Source: Mesorhabditis belari (Eukaryota; Nematoda; Chromadorea; Rhabditida; Rhabditidae). From it: a stretch of 64,000 nt of DNA. The notes under the pieces are model-generated. The model had not been told where the DNA came from. It worked only from the letters and a program-made list of their open reading frames with translations, and made no database searches. Location of the stretch: contig CAUEEP010000706.1 in NCBI GenBank assembly GCA_958450365.1, forward strand, positions 96,146-160,145. The letters are read 5' to 3'. The translations under genes were made by a program, and so were the position numbers. The first letter of the stretch is position 1. Each line of letters opens with the position of its first letter. Shown piece after piece: positions 22,261 to 34,689 of this stretch.

Positions 22261-22819
22261 AACATAGAACGAAAGTGAACTAGTTGGATATAACCAGGAC
22301 TGGTTCTCAAAGCCATAAGCCATAATCTGGCCTGGCCTGAAATAGCCTGATTATGAGTTTGATCTGGCCTAAAACTTGGTCTTAAATCTAACCGGAGGGT
22401 ATACAAAAGAACGCTGGATATCCGAAACAAGAAAAAGACCGTTGAATTGCTGCACTTTTTGTGCTAAATAGGTAGAATGGGTAAAATATGATCATAAGAG
22501 ACTGTTAGTGGCTCGTTTTTGTGTCTACAGTAGCTCTCGAATGATACTCACCCGCCCACAGGCTTTGTTCATGCCATTACAAAGCCCCAAGGTGAACGAT
22601 GGCAAAAGCTTTGACTAGTTTGACCCAAGAATTTTTTCTAAAACAATGATTTGACTGATCGGGTGTCAGATTTTGTCATTTGTTTCCTCTTAATCTTTTG
22701 TCAGGGACCAGAATTGTAAATCTTGACCTTGTGTTTTTAGATGAACTTCTACAGAACAATAGCCAAAGTAAACCTTAGTATAAAAGGAATTCCCAATGCA
22801 GTAATAAAGACATCTTAAC

Positions 22820-24747
22820 ATGAAGACTTCTCAATTCTTTGTGATTTTCTTCGTACTTTATATTTTGGAATCCAGTAAGTTCTAGTACTCAATGAGTTAA
22901 TCAATTCAAATTCTAGGGATAACTTCAAGTGCCGGGATCGATGCCTTGGTGAGATTCTTCTGTAAAATTATCCTGTAAAAAATGACAAACTTCAGGAAAA
23001 CTATCAACTTGGGCTTCAATTTTGTCCGATTCCCAAAACTGGTTCGACAATCACGCACACAATGCTTTGTGACATTCACAGAGAATACCGGGGAATCTTC
23101 TTTGAAAGGAAATATTCAAGCGATCTCGGTGGAGACAAGTGAGTTATTGGTTTTGTTCGGCAATACCGTAAGACTTGCAGTTAGCATTGAAATTTAGTGA
23201 TTGCAAATTGAATGACTGGTACCCAGAGCATCACAAAGCATTTTGGGCAAAGCGAAAAGTGCCACTGAAGTTCACTATAGTAAGAGATCCCATTGATCGA
23301 TTTGTTTCATTGTACGGAAGCGCTTGCGAGTGAGTTTTAAGAGAAAAACCTTAAATGACAGCTTTCAAATTTTAGCCAACTCAAAATGTGTAAAGATCGT
23401 GATATTCACGAGTTTGCTCATTGGGTGAACAATATGCGGAAACAAAGGGGTGCTGCTGCTCGCAAGATAAGAGATGGAGAGGGACATGAGCTGTATCGAT
23501 GGATCTTCTATCACGCTCTTCCACAAACAAGGTACGAACATAACCTTTTACAATTTACAGATAAAGTTTAGCTTTTGCAATCTGGTAGCTGATCGTGAAA
23601 GGTTTACAATAATTCGCTACAGCACTGATAAGCAGGCGATGTATGCGGATTTTCAGAAGTTGTTTAGTCGGGCTGGGATTCCGGAAAGGGTTTCAGAGAG
23701 GGTATGTGGTTCAAAAGTTAAGAAATAAGTTGATAAGTAATGAGCCTAATCAAACATTGTTTATCTTCGACTCTGATAAATATCATGGCTGATATCAAGA
23801 GCCAAAAGCTCAGAGTGAGATTCTTCTCTTTTATACCCATTTTTATAAAAAAACATGTGGGATCCGCCCATTCAACGCGTGGCGTTTGGTTTATGATTAA
23901 TGTATGAAAGTCTTGTCCGCTTTAAAGTCCGCAAGTCTTGTCCGCTTGTCCGCTTTAAAGCTTACTTTTAGAAATGAATAATGAACAAATCGATCTATAT
24001 TTTGTTTTATCAGAAACTCCCATTATTTATTGACAAATTGCTCTTTAAGAAATTCTTAAAAGCTGGCGTTAGTTCATTTTTTAAAGATGTGAAGTCAAGC
24101 AGTCAAAAACGAGAATAAACCACTCAATCTATGGTTTGTTTTATCAGAAATTTCCGATTTGAGCACTTTCCATCAGAGAAATCTATTTTGATGTTAAAAA
24201 ATAGATAGAGAATAAAAAGTTATGGACAGATAGACAAATTTTAATAACATTTCACCAAGCCGTTTTTGTTCTATGTGAGGATTTTAGGAAAAACAAGAAT
24301 TCTCATTCGGATTTGTTTCAAAGAATTCCCGAAGTCCCGTTCGGATTTGCTCAAATTTGCCTAAAAATGAGCTAAAGAAAATAGTTAATCTTTTTTATTT
24401 AAAGCAAATCAGACATTGATCAGCTAATTATTCATTTCTAAATCAAAATTTCAAAAAAACGGACAAGCCTTCCGGCCAAACCAATATAAGATCTAGAGAT
24501 GTAAGAATCATTTACATAGCTTGATTATTTACCTTTAGGAACCACATTCTCGTAGCTTGATAACCACCCGTGTACACTTGAAAAATTTCAGGCTCTTCTT
24601 CATTTAAGCAAATCCAATACTTGGCATGCTTCATCCAACTCATCTCGAGCCGATGAACTAAAGGAAGCAATCTTGCAAAATGCAACAACTAACCAATTAA
24701 TTCGAAATATCTATCAAGCGGATTATCAATATTTAGGTTTTGAGTAA
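22820..24747 (+). CDS. Secreted/Golgi carbohydrate sulfotransferase-like protein 2 (Sulfotransfer_2 type)
   Basis: Exons: 22820-22874 (signal peptide MKTSQFFVIFFVLYILESS), 22917-22948, 22996-23138 (CPIPKTGSTITHTMLCD, PAPS 5' loop), 23198-23329 (VRDPIDRFVSLYG, 3' loop), 23376-23531, 23572-23701 and 24592-24747 (stop TAA). All splice sites are GT-AG and the frame stays open, so this copy looks functional. Introns match paralog 1 in position and phase, which dates them before the duplication. The last intron is 890 bases against about 74 in the paralog. Likely a Golgi-luminal enzyme sulfating a glycan. The exact acceptor is unknown. Confidence 0.85.
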
Positions 24748-24749
24748 TT

Positions 24750-25340
24750 TATGTCTTCTTTCATATCGTATTTATTTGATTTATGAAATTTCCAGAAATA
24801 AACCATTTTCTTTAGTGTTTGTACAGAACTGCTAGTTTGTACAGAAAAATGTGCTTATCTTTTGAGTTTTTCTGAATCAAACCTCGCAATTGACAATTTG
24901 TGTTTCGCCCTTTCGATCCACACGTCTTTCTTCAAAGACAAAGGATAAGTTCGTGAGAAGAAAATACCTTTCACTCATACAAACCCTGAGTGTACCTGAG
25001 CCTGAGTGTACACTATTACATGGGATCATCCATCTTCACGATATTTTGGTTTTCATACCCGTCTTGGGAAAGCCAAAAGATGATGGATAGTCATCATCTT
25101 TTTCTCATCAAAGCAAGCAAAAAGCGCAAAAGTTTAGCACCAAATGCACCGAGGCATTTTTGGCAATGATTATACGGTTCCAATCCATCTTCGAACAATT
25201 TAGACAAAAAAACATCAACGTCTTAGGACTGGAAAAGCTAAAAGTTCGAACTGTCAGCGATCTTTCTTTGGCTTCTCTGAAGTTTTTGTTTAACTGTTTT
25301 GCTTTTATTACGATCTCAGAAAAGCTTTCGAAAAACATGA
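24750..25340. other. No recognisable gene
   Basis: Spacer between sulfotransferase 2 and the pogo-like MITE. Open frames on both strands at about 25108-25420 lack motifs. Confidence 0.4.
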
Positions 25341-25341
25341 T

Positions 25342-25495
25342 ACAATCTCTGTATAACGGAACTCTATTTAGCGGAAAACTCTATATTACGGAATGGAATT
25401 TTGATCCCGGCCGACGCTAAGCTAGATATAACGGCACTCTATAACGCAAAATTTTTTTAGTCTCTTCCATTCCGTTATAGAGAGAGTCGACTGTA
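25342..25495. mobile_element. Pogo/Tigger-like MITE
   Basis: A 154-base element. The right end read inward is TACAGTCGACTCTCTCTATA and the left is TACAATCTCTGTATAACGGA. Both lead into ATAACGGAA words, typical of pogo/Tigger termini, with TA flanks. No coding capacity. Confidence 0.7.
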
Positions 25496-25605
25496 TCTAA
25501 TTTGCTCGCGGAACACTTGTGGCCATTTTGATTTTTGGATATGGGCTTTTGAATAAAATTTCAAGTTTTAATCAACTATTGTCAAAATTTTATTTGCAGA
25601 AATGC

Positions 25606-27840
25606 TTAAATCGTTTTTCTTGTGACCGTTTTTGTGCTAATTGTAGAAACCATTGTTCCCTGACTTTGTTTCTGCGGTAAATTGAATAGAATGGTGACCA
25701 AGCTGAAAATGAAACAACAATATTAAAAGAAATTTGGTACATGTGCTTCTTTGTATTGGGTTGTCCAGTTATGAATGCGCGTTTTTTACTATTTTGTAAA
25801 TTTCTCAAGATACCGAAATCAAGAAAAAGATATATATGAATATTATTCGAAAGCTGAAGATCTCCTCTACATTTTGATATAAAACGTTTTTGAATTTGTC
25901 CAGCTTTTGGGAAAATTGACTGCACAGAAGAAGAGGTGACCAAAAAATGGAAGGGTGCCTTTGGATCAAGTTTTGGCTCCGCTCAAATTGAGTTAACCGT
26001 TTGATGTTTGGCCAATAGATATATCAATACAGCATTTTTTAAAATATAACAATTTCAGAGCATCTTTTCTTTTCTTTTCTTTTCTGGGCGGTTATTTTAC
26101 ACCATAAAACTTGAGGAATAGCTAAGCTGAAATGAGTTTTTTTTGAAAACGACCTTTGTGTAGTCAATTTGCCCAAAAGCTGAACAAATTCCAAAGCTTT
26201 TTATATCAAATGTAGAGGAGATCTTCAGCTTTTGAATGATATATAACACTCATATACATCTGTTCGATATCTTGAGAGATTTGCAAAATAGTAAAAACGC
26301 GCATTCATAACTGGACAACCCAATAACTAGATTCATTGTTCTAACCTCGTCAAAGTGCATCCAAAGAAATGAATTCCCTCCCAGAAAAAGAAGGCTCGAA
26401 TAGGAATGTCATCAAGGAAATCCTCGGCAACACTCCCAAGTAAATTCGCATCAAAAAGATTGGTTATTGTCCAGATAAAATTCGTTAACACAGTCTAAAA
26501 GAATTTGCTGTATAATCTGATGTTTTCAACTGCATTTTACTGTTTTCGTTTGATTCAAAATGCCTAAAATTGTCTCAAAAGTGACGAAGTTAGCAACAAC
26601 TTTTCTTACACAAGTTCTTAAACAACTCAAGTTCTCAAAAAGCTTAAAATTATGTAAAAAATGTACCATGATTGTGAGTTTAATGAGCAGTTTTCCCTTT
26701 CGATCGTTGGAGTCTTGATTCTAAATCAACAGCTGTAATTTGAAATTTTGAAAAGGAAAAAGTAAGTTCCAGCTTAACCAATGATAACAAAAGTTCTCTA
26801 CACCCACCAGTTTTCGTATTTTCCAAAGTAAAAATAAATCAGCTATAAAAGCGATTGCAATAAAGCCAACTGGTATAAATTGAAGAATTGGATCCAAAGT
26901 GTATAAGAAACGAGAACCAGTGAAATTTATGATTCTACCGAGATCAAGTGGGGAGAAAAAATAGCCTCCATAGCAGATATATCCTGTAGATTGTTGGATC
27001 ACTGAAACACATTATATGGAAGCAAGATTTAGGTTTTGTTTAATTAATCACAGCATTAATTCAACTCACATCTCGCGATCTGTATTAATTTCATCGCTGT
27101 TGTGTAAGTGAAAACAAAGGTACAATAAGGTACAATGATTTTTTCAATTCTTTTGTAAAATCTTCCATCAAAGTAGACCGCAAAGATTCTGAAAAATTAG
27201 TAAACGTAGTGAAATTTGGTGAACGAATATCGTTTAATACCGAATGATTGAAAATCCATTATTGGTCATTCCCGATTTGTCGCTGAAGAGAGCTGTGAGA
27301 ATTTGATTGATAAGAATGCCAGAGAGAAAGCCATCTGTTTTCACGCAACTCCATCTAAAACGATTGAAATAGGTGATTCTGATTCGAAACTGTACTGAGA
27401 CATTATGGTATGTTGAGACTAAAGAAAGATAACACTTTCAAGAGAATAAACAATCAAACTAGGTAAAGTGTCTTGAATCAAGCCAAAGCTGAATCAATTT
27501 TATGTCTAACTCACGTAAGTACACACGAAGCTTGATAAAAATCATTGATAGCATATCCAATTTTGCAGCATTCATCAAAAATGCAAATAAACCTTGTGTT
27601 TTTCGATAGACTTGAGTTTCTCTTAAGCAAAAATATCGAGCAACAACTTAAAAAAGTGATTAGACATCCGACCTAAAGGGCAATTGATTGGTTGAACAAT
27701 AAACAGACCAAAATAAAAAGTGTGACCACTGTAGTTTCGTATTTATTGTTGAGATTTGTGTGTATGGGGAGTCCGTTCCATTTGTAAGCCAACTTTTTGT
27801 TCATCAGTGCCATCATGAGGCCTTTGTTCTGAAAATAAGC
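25606..27840 (-). CDS. Serpentine chemoreceptor-like 7TM gene C
   Basis: Exons on the minus strand: about 27832-27670 (LAYKWNGLPIHTNLNNKY, TM1), about 27595-27513 (AFLMNAAKLDMLSMIF), 27354-27241 (WSCVKTDGFLSGILINQI), 27188-27070 (IFAVYFDGRFYKRIEK, end of TM3), 27001-26808 (CYGGYFFSPLDLGR, TM5), 26720-26667, 26494-26346 (TM6-7) and 25702-25606 (tail ending TVTRKTI and TAA). It parallels receptor B exon by exon. The last intron carries a 568-base MITE. The joins among the first three exons are uncertain. Expected to act as a chemosensory receptor in neuronal membranes. Confidence 0.65.
25756..26323. mobile_element. Foldback MITE with about 170-base inverted arms
   Basis: Ends TTGGGTTGTCCAGTTATGAA are inverted and flanked by TA. 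Similarity between the two arms extends inward about 170 bases (for example CTGAAGATCTCCTCTACATT and its complement). The outer 20 bases match the deleted mariner at 2033-2609. It lies in the last intron of receptor C, and contains a (TTTTC)n run near 26070. Confidence 0.85.
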
Positions 27841-27849
27841 TAAACTTAA

Positions 27850-29120
27850 ACGTTGAAACCTTGCTTAACTTCATTCACTCTTAAATTTTATTTAGACTAG
27901 TAAGTTTACCCAGGATATCAGGAGATTTGATAATTTTGGTTTTGGATGATTTTGATGATTCAAAACTGAGAATCAATTCTTTAACACAACTTTTCCTAGC
28001 TTCTGATGACGGATGGTAGTTTTAGAATTGTTAAAAGAAAAAGAGTCGTTATTATAATACAAAGAGGGTTATTCGCAATGATGCAATGACAAAGAAAAGC
28101 AAAGAAATACCTGTGGATTTCACGGAAACAATTTGCATAAAAGTTAAAGTACTACAGCTCAACCAATGCTACCTGTTCCACGCAATTCGTCGGATTGCTC
28201 TTGTTCGGATTGTTAAGAACTTCTTCATAATATTCATCATAATCATCAATAAAATAGTAATAGTAATAATAAAGATTTCCATAAACATCTTTAATCTTTT
28301 GTTTAATAAAATCTTTTTTCGTTTTGTTATGCATTTGTGAGATCAGCTTAAAATAATCCAAATGAAATTACCTAGTTTACAGGGGAACTTTGAATACTTC
28401 AAATTACAGAGTTACATTTAGAATCCAACAATTATTTAAAAACACAGGTTACAAAATTACCCAAATTATCACAAATTTTTGAGTACGCTGAGTTCGCAGC
28501 AAAAAAAGCGAATTCTAGAACTTTTCAAAAAGTTTCAAAGCTTTCCGAGCTCAGAGTTTTCTCAAACGAAATTCTTAGTAGGACAATTGCAAAGTCATTT
28601 TTTATTCTCTCAATTCATCAAATCTCTCAAAACAATCAAGAAAAATAAAACAAAATACGGTATTGGGATATTATCGATGAATTGCATAAGTCACCCGTAC
28701 AACGGTAAAGATCTCCATCTAGTGTTTTGGGGTTGCCCGCTTTCTAAACCTACTCAACGTGGTCAAGTTTTTCCTAGCAAGTCTAGCTAAATTGTTGAGT
28801 TGATAACTTTGCGATTGAACTTATTTTGAGAATACATCTTTTAAAAAGAGCTTACCGTGCATGTTTGAGAGACAGGATATTGATCACCACACCCGCAACC
28901 CCAATGAGTCTCAAAATGGGGGGTAGTCAAAACAGCGCCATAATAGAAAACGTTCAAAACAGCGCCGTCAAATTTCTCAAAATCCAAAAAACCAAGCCGG
29001 TTCAAGTTTTATATCAAAAAATTCCTTGCGTTCTTGGCTACATGATGGGTGAAACAGTTTTTTTAAAAAGTTAATATTTCATAGATAAGAAGAGCACTCA
29101 AAATGCGCAGTTCACTGGTT
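27850..29120. other. No recognisable gene
   Basis: AT-rich spacer with TAATAA-rich sequence near 28240. Short frames lack motifs. Confidence 0.4.
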
Positions 29121-29251
29121 CTTCCCGGTTTCTTGTAAAATTGTTAAAGGTTTAGAGGAGGGAAATTTAGAGTTTCTGTATTTTTTCCGGTTTTTCACTT
29201 CTGATTTTTGGGTGGAAAAAAGTATTGGCCACACAAATACAACGATAGTTT

Positions 29252-29950
29252 TCAGTATTTAGTCGGTCCTCCCTCAGCTTTAATGATTTTCTGCATTCTT
29301 TCAACCAATTTATCAAGAAACAGCGGCGATATTGATTTCCAAATTTCTTGAACCTTGTCCCAATGCTCATCTCTCGAAGATGCCCGAAATCCCTTCAGTT
29401 CTCGTTTCACATGAGCCCACAAGTGTTCGATTGGGTTACAATCAGGTGAATATGGCGGAGTATCGAGAAGATACACATTGTTGAGGCGAAACCAGCCCGG
29501 AAGACGGACAAAGCAGCCTGCCGAAACTTGAGATGACGTCCCATCATCAATCCACTTTTATTTTTGGGGTCATTGTCCAGCATGAATAGCCAGGCTGGAC
29601 CCATCATTATTTGAGCATGTGGCAGCATCGATGACTGAAGTATATCTGCGTATTTGACCGCATCCATTGTTCCATCGATACAAACGAGAGGAAACTATCC
29701 TGGTTTCGACTGTCCAGAAAAGCATCCCCAGCACATTATCCCAACTCCACCAAATTTGACTGTCGGTTGAATATGCTTCAACTTATATCGTGTTCCCGGT
29801 GGTCTCTTGATCATAAAATCACCGTTTGGGTTGAATAGCTCGGACTTGACTTCATCACTCCAAATCACACTTCGGCAAGTCTCGACTTTCTAGTGTTGAT
29901 GCTCCAATGCGAACTGTAAACACAGACGCCGATTTTTGAGAGACATCAAG
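29252..29950 (-). mobile_element. Tc1-like transposase relic with long D-E spacing
   Basis: The minus strand encodes IWSDEVK (first Asp), VKFGGVGIMCWGCFSG, LDNDPKNKSG (second Asp) and, in a shifted frame, PPYSPDCNPIEHLWAHVK (Glu), ending TKY and a stop at 29252. The N-terminal HTH is missing. Stops at about 29895 and 29677 and a frameshift near 29505 inactivate it. The stretch between DNDP and NPIE includes a PGWF motif and is longer than the usual 34, as in the 51-52 kb element. Confidence 0.8.
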
Positions 29951-30115
29951 GGAAATATTTTATTTAAGTTCAATCGTCTTCGAATGTACCAGCAAAGGGA
30001 AGAATTGGCTGATATTTATTCTTTAAATATTCATTTAATAAATAAAACACAACATAAATGATTAGCATTAATGATTATGAGCAGAAAAGAGATCAAATAA
30101 GGCTTTGTCTGCGCA

Positions 30116-33100
30116 TTATTCACCTGACTTATCATTGTTAGTATCTTCAAAATAATCAGTATAATCACTCAAAAAAATGCTCATCATCCAACGGCAATAA
30201 TCGAAATCTTCTTTCAGAGCATTCGTCGTAGCAAAGGTATTCTGATCAAAGGTTGATCGACTGTGACTGATTTGTAAATTGAGACCATCCAAGCCCAAGA
30301 GTTGACCAATTCTCTCGAGTGCTACATCCAATGGTGGAGTCTTTGTGACCTAAAACAACGTCCTTGTTATTAAGCATTAGATTTTGAACTTAAGCAAGAT
30401 TTGATCATATGCTAGATAAAGACAGCTAGATAAAGTTTGGCCCTCTTGAAAAATAAAATAAACTTGGACTAAGAACTAAGAGTTTTGGGACCTTTACAGT
30501 TATCGGGGGAGTCGATCGATTATCGAGGGGGGGGGGGGGTCGAGTTTTTAACAATTTTGCAGTCCGATTTTAAAAAAGGTTTTTGGTGGTAACCTTTTAA
30601 TGAAACAAATAGTTTCTAAAAGCTGATGTTCTAAGCTATCTAAATATTATTAAAATTTCCTGATCTGGCAAGTTTATGGGGCTTAAAAATGAGCGGCAAA
30701 ATTGTCAAAAACTCGAAAAAATTGTCTTCGCGCGGTCTTCTTGCTATACATAACTTGGTCGCCAAATCGCCGAATAGCTTTATAATTTTGGCATTAAGCT
30801 TGTAAGATTTTGAGAATTTAAAATTTGATTCAAATATACTGATTCTACGCTGAGATATTAGCAATTTAAGAAAGGGTCAAGACTTAGTTTACAACCTAAT
30901 AGAAACAGTCAGTAAAGTAGTGTTTTTAAGTCAAAGGCTTGTTTAACCTGAATTCTTTGTTGATACTTCTCATAGCCGGCTTGATTCTTGTAAACAGTGC
31001 TGATCGTGGTCTTTCCGGTTCCCTCCCTCACCACACACATTTCATCGTTTGGGAGATAATAGGTCTTTTGATGGATGACTTCTTGAACACCATTCTGAAA
31101 ACGATTTATTGATCATAAGCTTTCATAGTTTAAGTCTAAGTTTTTGAACAGAATCATTCCTAGAGCGAAATCTCCAAACCAAACCAGGATCAGAAAGAAA
31201 CCCAGAAAGAAAAGGGTAAACCAATGGGATAAAGCTTGGACTTAGTTTTTGAAACCCTACCGCCATTGGAACTCACCTGGGCCATCATATTCATCTCACA
31301 AACATCAACCAGTTTGCCTTGATTGACAACTTTACTTGGAAGCTCTCCTAGATAGAATTGAAGAGAGCAATGAGTCATGAACTCTTCTCCATGTTTCCGG
31401 TAGTGATAAAGTGCCAAATAATCATCGACGAACTTCAATTGCTTTCTTGCCACGATATTTCCAATCTTTTTGACATCAATGTTGATGTCGTTCAAAAAGC
31501 GTGAAAAGGTGCTTGGATCGTTGAAATTCAGCCGTCGTCCGGCTAGAAAAAGAAAAAGTTTTTGCTTACAAAGTTAAGATTGTCAAATCTTGTTAGTAAA
31601 CTGGTTAAAACAGATTTCAAAACTCACACTTTCTCTCAGCCGCCACCACTTCCACAAGAGACATAAATTTTCCAGGTTCGGTTTCCGGAATACCCAATTG
31701 CTCGGCCAATCTCTCGGCGATTCTCACCGTATCTCTATCATAACCAGCCGCTCCTTCAAACACATTATTGACTCTGGCTTGGTCTCTTGGAGACATGTTC
31801 TTCAAATATTTGTGTGCTTTGTGATCATCTCCCAGACATGTTTTCAATTGATTCCTCTTGCTGATTTTCGCCAATCCTTGCACGTCTTGAACAGTGAAGT
31901 CAGTTCTAAATAAAAAAGTAAATGAACACTTTTGTAAACCATTGCAAATTTTGTCTTAAAAATAACTCAACTATTCTAACACCTTATTCTAATTGTTCAA
32001 GATTAAAGCTTTTACAATAGTTCGATAAAGTTTTTACCGGTGATTGGGGTTTGTTCGTTGAGTATATCCCTTTCCGTCTGTTAGCAATACAGTACGCCCT
32101 TTGCGGCCACCAATCTTCATGTCAAAGCCTTGAGTGTTTGAAAAGAAACAATTCGGATCCTCCATTCGATTCAATGTTCGAACAACCTTTGACTTTGCTT
32201 GTATGCCTCCCTCACCTTTATTTGCATCAACGAACTTTTGAAATGATTGTTTTGCCTGTGCATCAGTCATTTGATTTGCGATTTCCCCGATTCTTTGTTC
32301 TTGGAACTTGTTGATGACTCCGGCAGCGGTTTTTGGTTGCATCAAAGTGTTTGTGAAAAAGAGAGTGCTGATCGAGAACTGCAATAAATCCAAAGCAGTG
32401 AGCTCTTTCTTCAACGCTTTCTCCACCAAATTCACAACATTCATCAAGAAGAAAAATGAGTCAATTGAAAGAGAAGTGATCATAAGTGATGTGGCCAAAA
32501 GTCTTTGTGATTGAGTGAAAATTCGTCCTTGCGCCGCACCAGCAGCTAGACGAGCATTAGCTAGAGCAGTCACGAAGTGAAGAGGAGCTGCAAGAATGGA
32601 TAACAGCAAAACAATACTCTCCAAATCAGTAAGACTTTCATTATGATTGTATTTGTCAACAAGTCTTTGCCCAGCTCTCCCCAATCCATAGACTGCACTT
32701 GTGCCGGTTGTTCCCAATAAGATTGGACCACTGATGAATCCAGCTGGGGTGAATAGAGAGACCAAACCAACTCCGATTCCAACTGTGGTAATCGTGACGT
32801 CGAAAATTCTTCCAATTCTTGCACTCAAGTCACACGCTGGGGTTGCTCCAAATTGAAGTGATGGGTCTTTCTCGGGATCAAAGTCGAATTGATTGTTTTC
32901 TGAGCAGCTGTAGAATCCATACTTCGGGAAACAGTATTTGAGCATTGGCAATCGATTTTGCGTTTTCCAGTCCTCCCAATTTTCATACACTCGACACATC
33001 GTATCAATGAATCTCATGTGGTGACTGTGGTTGACTTTTTGCCATAAGAGTGAGAAAATCGGAACAGGGAATTCTTTGTCACCTTCTTTACAAAAAATGA

Positions 33101-33422
33101 ATCTGAAACCGATCATGAACTGTTTTTCGGGAGCTTTCATCCAGACTTCATGAATAGTTTTGTAGATTTTCGCTGCAGTTTCTCTTTGCTCATTCGTGTA
33201 AGCATCTTCAATTTTCTCCTTCTCTTCTTGTGGTGGGCCGAAAAGAGCAAAACAGATTTTGATTATTCGCAAGCTTTCACTCAAATCCGAGACATCGTGA
33301 AATTGAGAACCATCGAATTGAAGGTAGTAGAATTTCTGTGATTGGGCGGCCTTTTCTTTCCATTTCTTCACATCGTCTTGATCCCATGTTGACAAGTATT
33401 CACCGCCAAGAGTGTTACCCAT
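30116..33422 (-). CDS. DUF4781-type protein
   Basis: Five exons: 33422-32038, 31905-31628, 31542-31277, 31094-30948 and 30349-30116 (stop TAA), all with GT-AG borders and an open frame. The product of about 770 residues starts MGNTLGGEYLSTWDQDD. It has CFPKYGFYSCSENN followed by FDPEKDPSLQFGATPAC, then a Gly-rich hydrophobic pair (VGIGVGLVSLF, GPILLGTTGTSAVYGLGR). I recall this pattern from the uncharacterised DUF4781 family of insects and nematodes. The N-terminal MGN could be myristoylated. Membrane association is possible and the role is unknown. Intron 4 holds a MITE fragment. Confidence 0.75.
30414..30900. mobile_element. Truncated copy of the 9.4 kb MITE in an intron
   Basis: The right portion matches 10337-10691, sharing CTGATTCTACGCTGAGATAT and the terminus TTACAACCTAA. 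The left terminus is absent. A run of 15 or so G residues at about 30524-30538 interrupts it. Confidence 0.7.
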
Positions 33423-33628
33423 TTGTCTGAAATTTATTTATTTAGTAACAAAATCAGAACTCAAATCAAGCAGGAAGCAGTAACGTATTACGGTTTCAAA
33501 CATTTAAATTCTGGGTCGAAATCTTACCCAAACCGCTAAATCTTTTAATTGAGAAACAATAATTCCAAATGATTTGTCAAAACAAGAGGGATAACAAGAC
33601 GATTCGCGGCTGGGTTGGATTGACTGGT

Positions 33629-33638
33629 GTTTATAGAG
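33629..33638 (-). promoter_or_regulatory. Putative TATA box of the DUF4781 gene
   Basis: CTATAA on the minus strand about 210 bases before the ATG at 33422. A TATTTAG-containing tract nearer the ATG may be a trans-splice or intron acceptor. Weak on its own. Confidence 0.3.
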
Positions 33639-33639
33639 A

Positions 33640-34280
33640 CAAGGAGTTTATATTTTTAATAACTTTATCGGTGATATAAAAGATACGGGTCCGAAGACCA
33701 ACAAAGTTGAAAAACCGGAAAAAATACAGAAACTCTAAATTTCCCTCCTCTAAACCTTTAACAATTTTACAAGAAACCGGGAAGAAGGGGTGAAAACAAT
33801 AAAAGGAGGAGGGAACTTTTAACAATAAACAGAATTTTATAAGGGGATAAAGAAAGGGGAACATACACATGCAAAAGACACGGCGAAGCACCGGACCAGG
33901 CAACGATTCTTTAAAAGAGTGAATTGTGAATGGATGGGACTTCCTTTTATAGAGGGAAAGGGGGACGCCATCTCGGGTACGGTAGCTTAGGTGTATTTTA
34001 TAATTTACGGTTGGAAAGTTGCCAACCCGTACTCGAAATGCGGCAATTAGGGTTTTACTAACAAGGGAACCTTCCCAAGTTACCCGCGAGTTATAATATG
34101 AGATAAGTGCCAAAAGAAAGGCCTGCAAATGTACGTTCAGAAACTGTTTTCAAAAACCGCTAATCGGCAAAACGCACAAAGTTACAACCATTTAAATTTC
34201 GAAAACATGAAGGCTTTTCTTGAATTTTTGGCACACTGATTTTTACCGGCGGAAAGGCTTTCCATCCGCCATCTCAAAAG
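33640..34280. other. Spacer with an inverted copy of the Tc1-relic flank
   Basis: About 33712-33785 is the inverted complement of 29124-29198, sharing GGAAAAAATACAGAAACTCT and AATTTTACAAGAAACCGGGA. A 165-residue minus-strand open frame covers this area but shows no motif. Confidence 0.5.
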
Positions 34281-34285
34281 TCAGC

Positions 34286-34345
34286 TCGTAGCCTAGTGGT
34301 TAGTGGGCCTGCGTTCGGAACTCTTTGATCTTGGTTCGGATCCAC
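34286..34345 (+). other. tRNA-like module
   Basis: TAGCCTAGTGG at 34289-34299 fits an A box and GGTTCGGATCC at about 34333-34343 a B box. The anticodon arm does not pair convincingly. Likely tRNA-derived repeat. Confidence 0.45.
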
Positions 34346-34689
34346 TAGCTGTCAAACTTTTTGATTATTATAAAATTGTATAATGTTATTTTCTAATGCT
34401 ATTTAATGATTGACAATTTATTTAAAAGAAAGTAAGCAAAAAATTAAAAATCAAGGGTAATTAGCAATTGAGCAAAAATGAACAACCTGAAATGCACAAT
34501 TAGAACACTAACTTTAAGAGCAATGCGCACAGAGCATGAAATTAATATTATTGCATCCGTTTTCTTCACAATCGCGCTTATTTGTCTTGTTAATGAGATA
34601 CGCCGTCGAAGTTTCCCGAATGTTGAGGGATGTGTCCTGCTCGGAGTCATGAATATTGACGAGACTTGAAAAATACTGGAGCTTTAAGC

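Noticed and set aside
33631..34128. 165-residue minus-strand frame as a gene
   Set aside because: It covers repeat-derived sequence and a promoter region, lacks motifs, and contains the inverted copy of the Tc1-relic flank.
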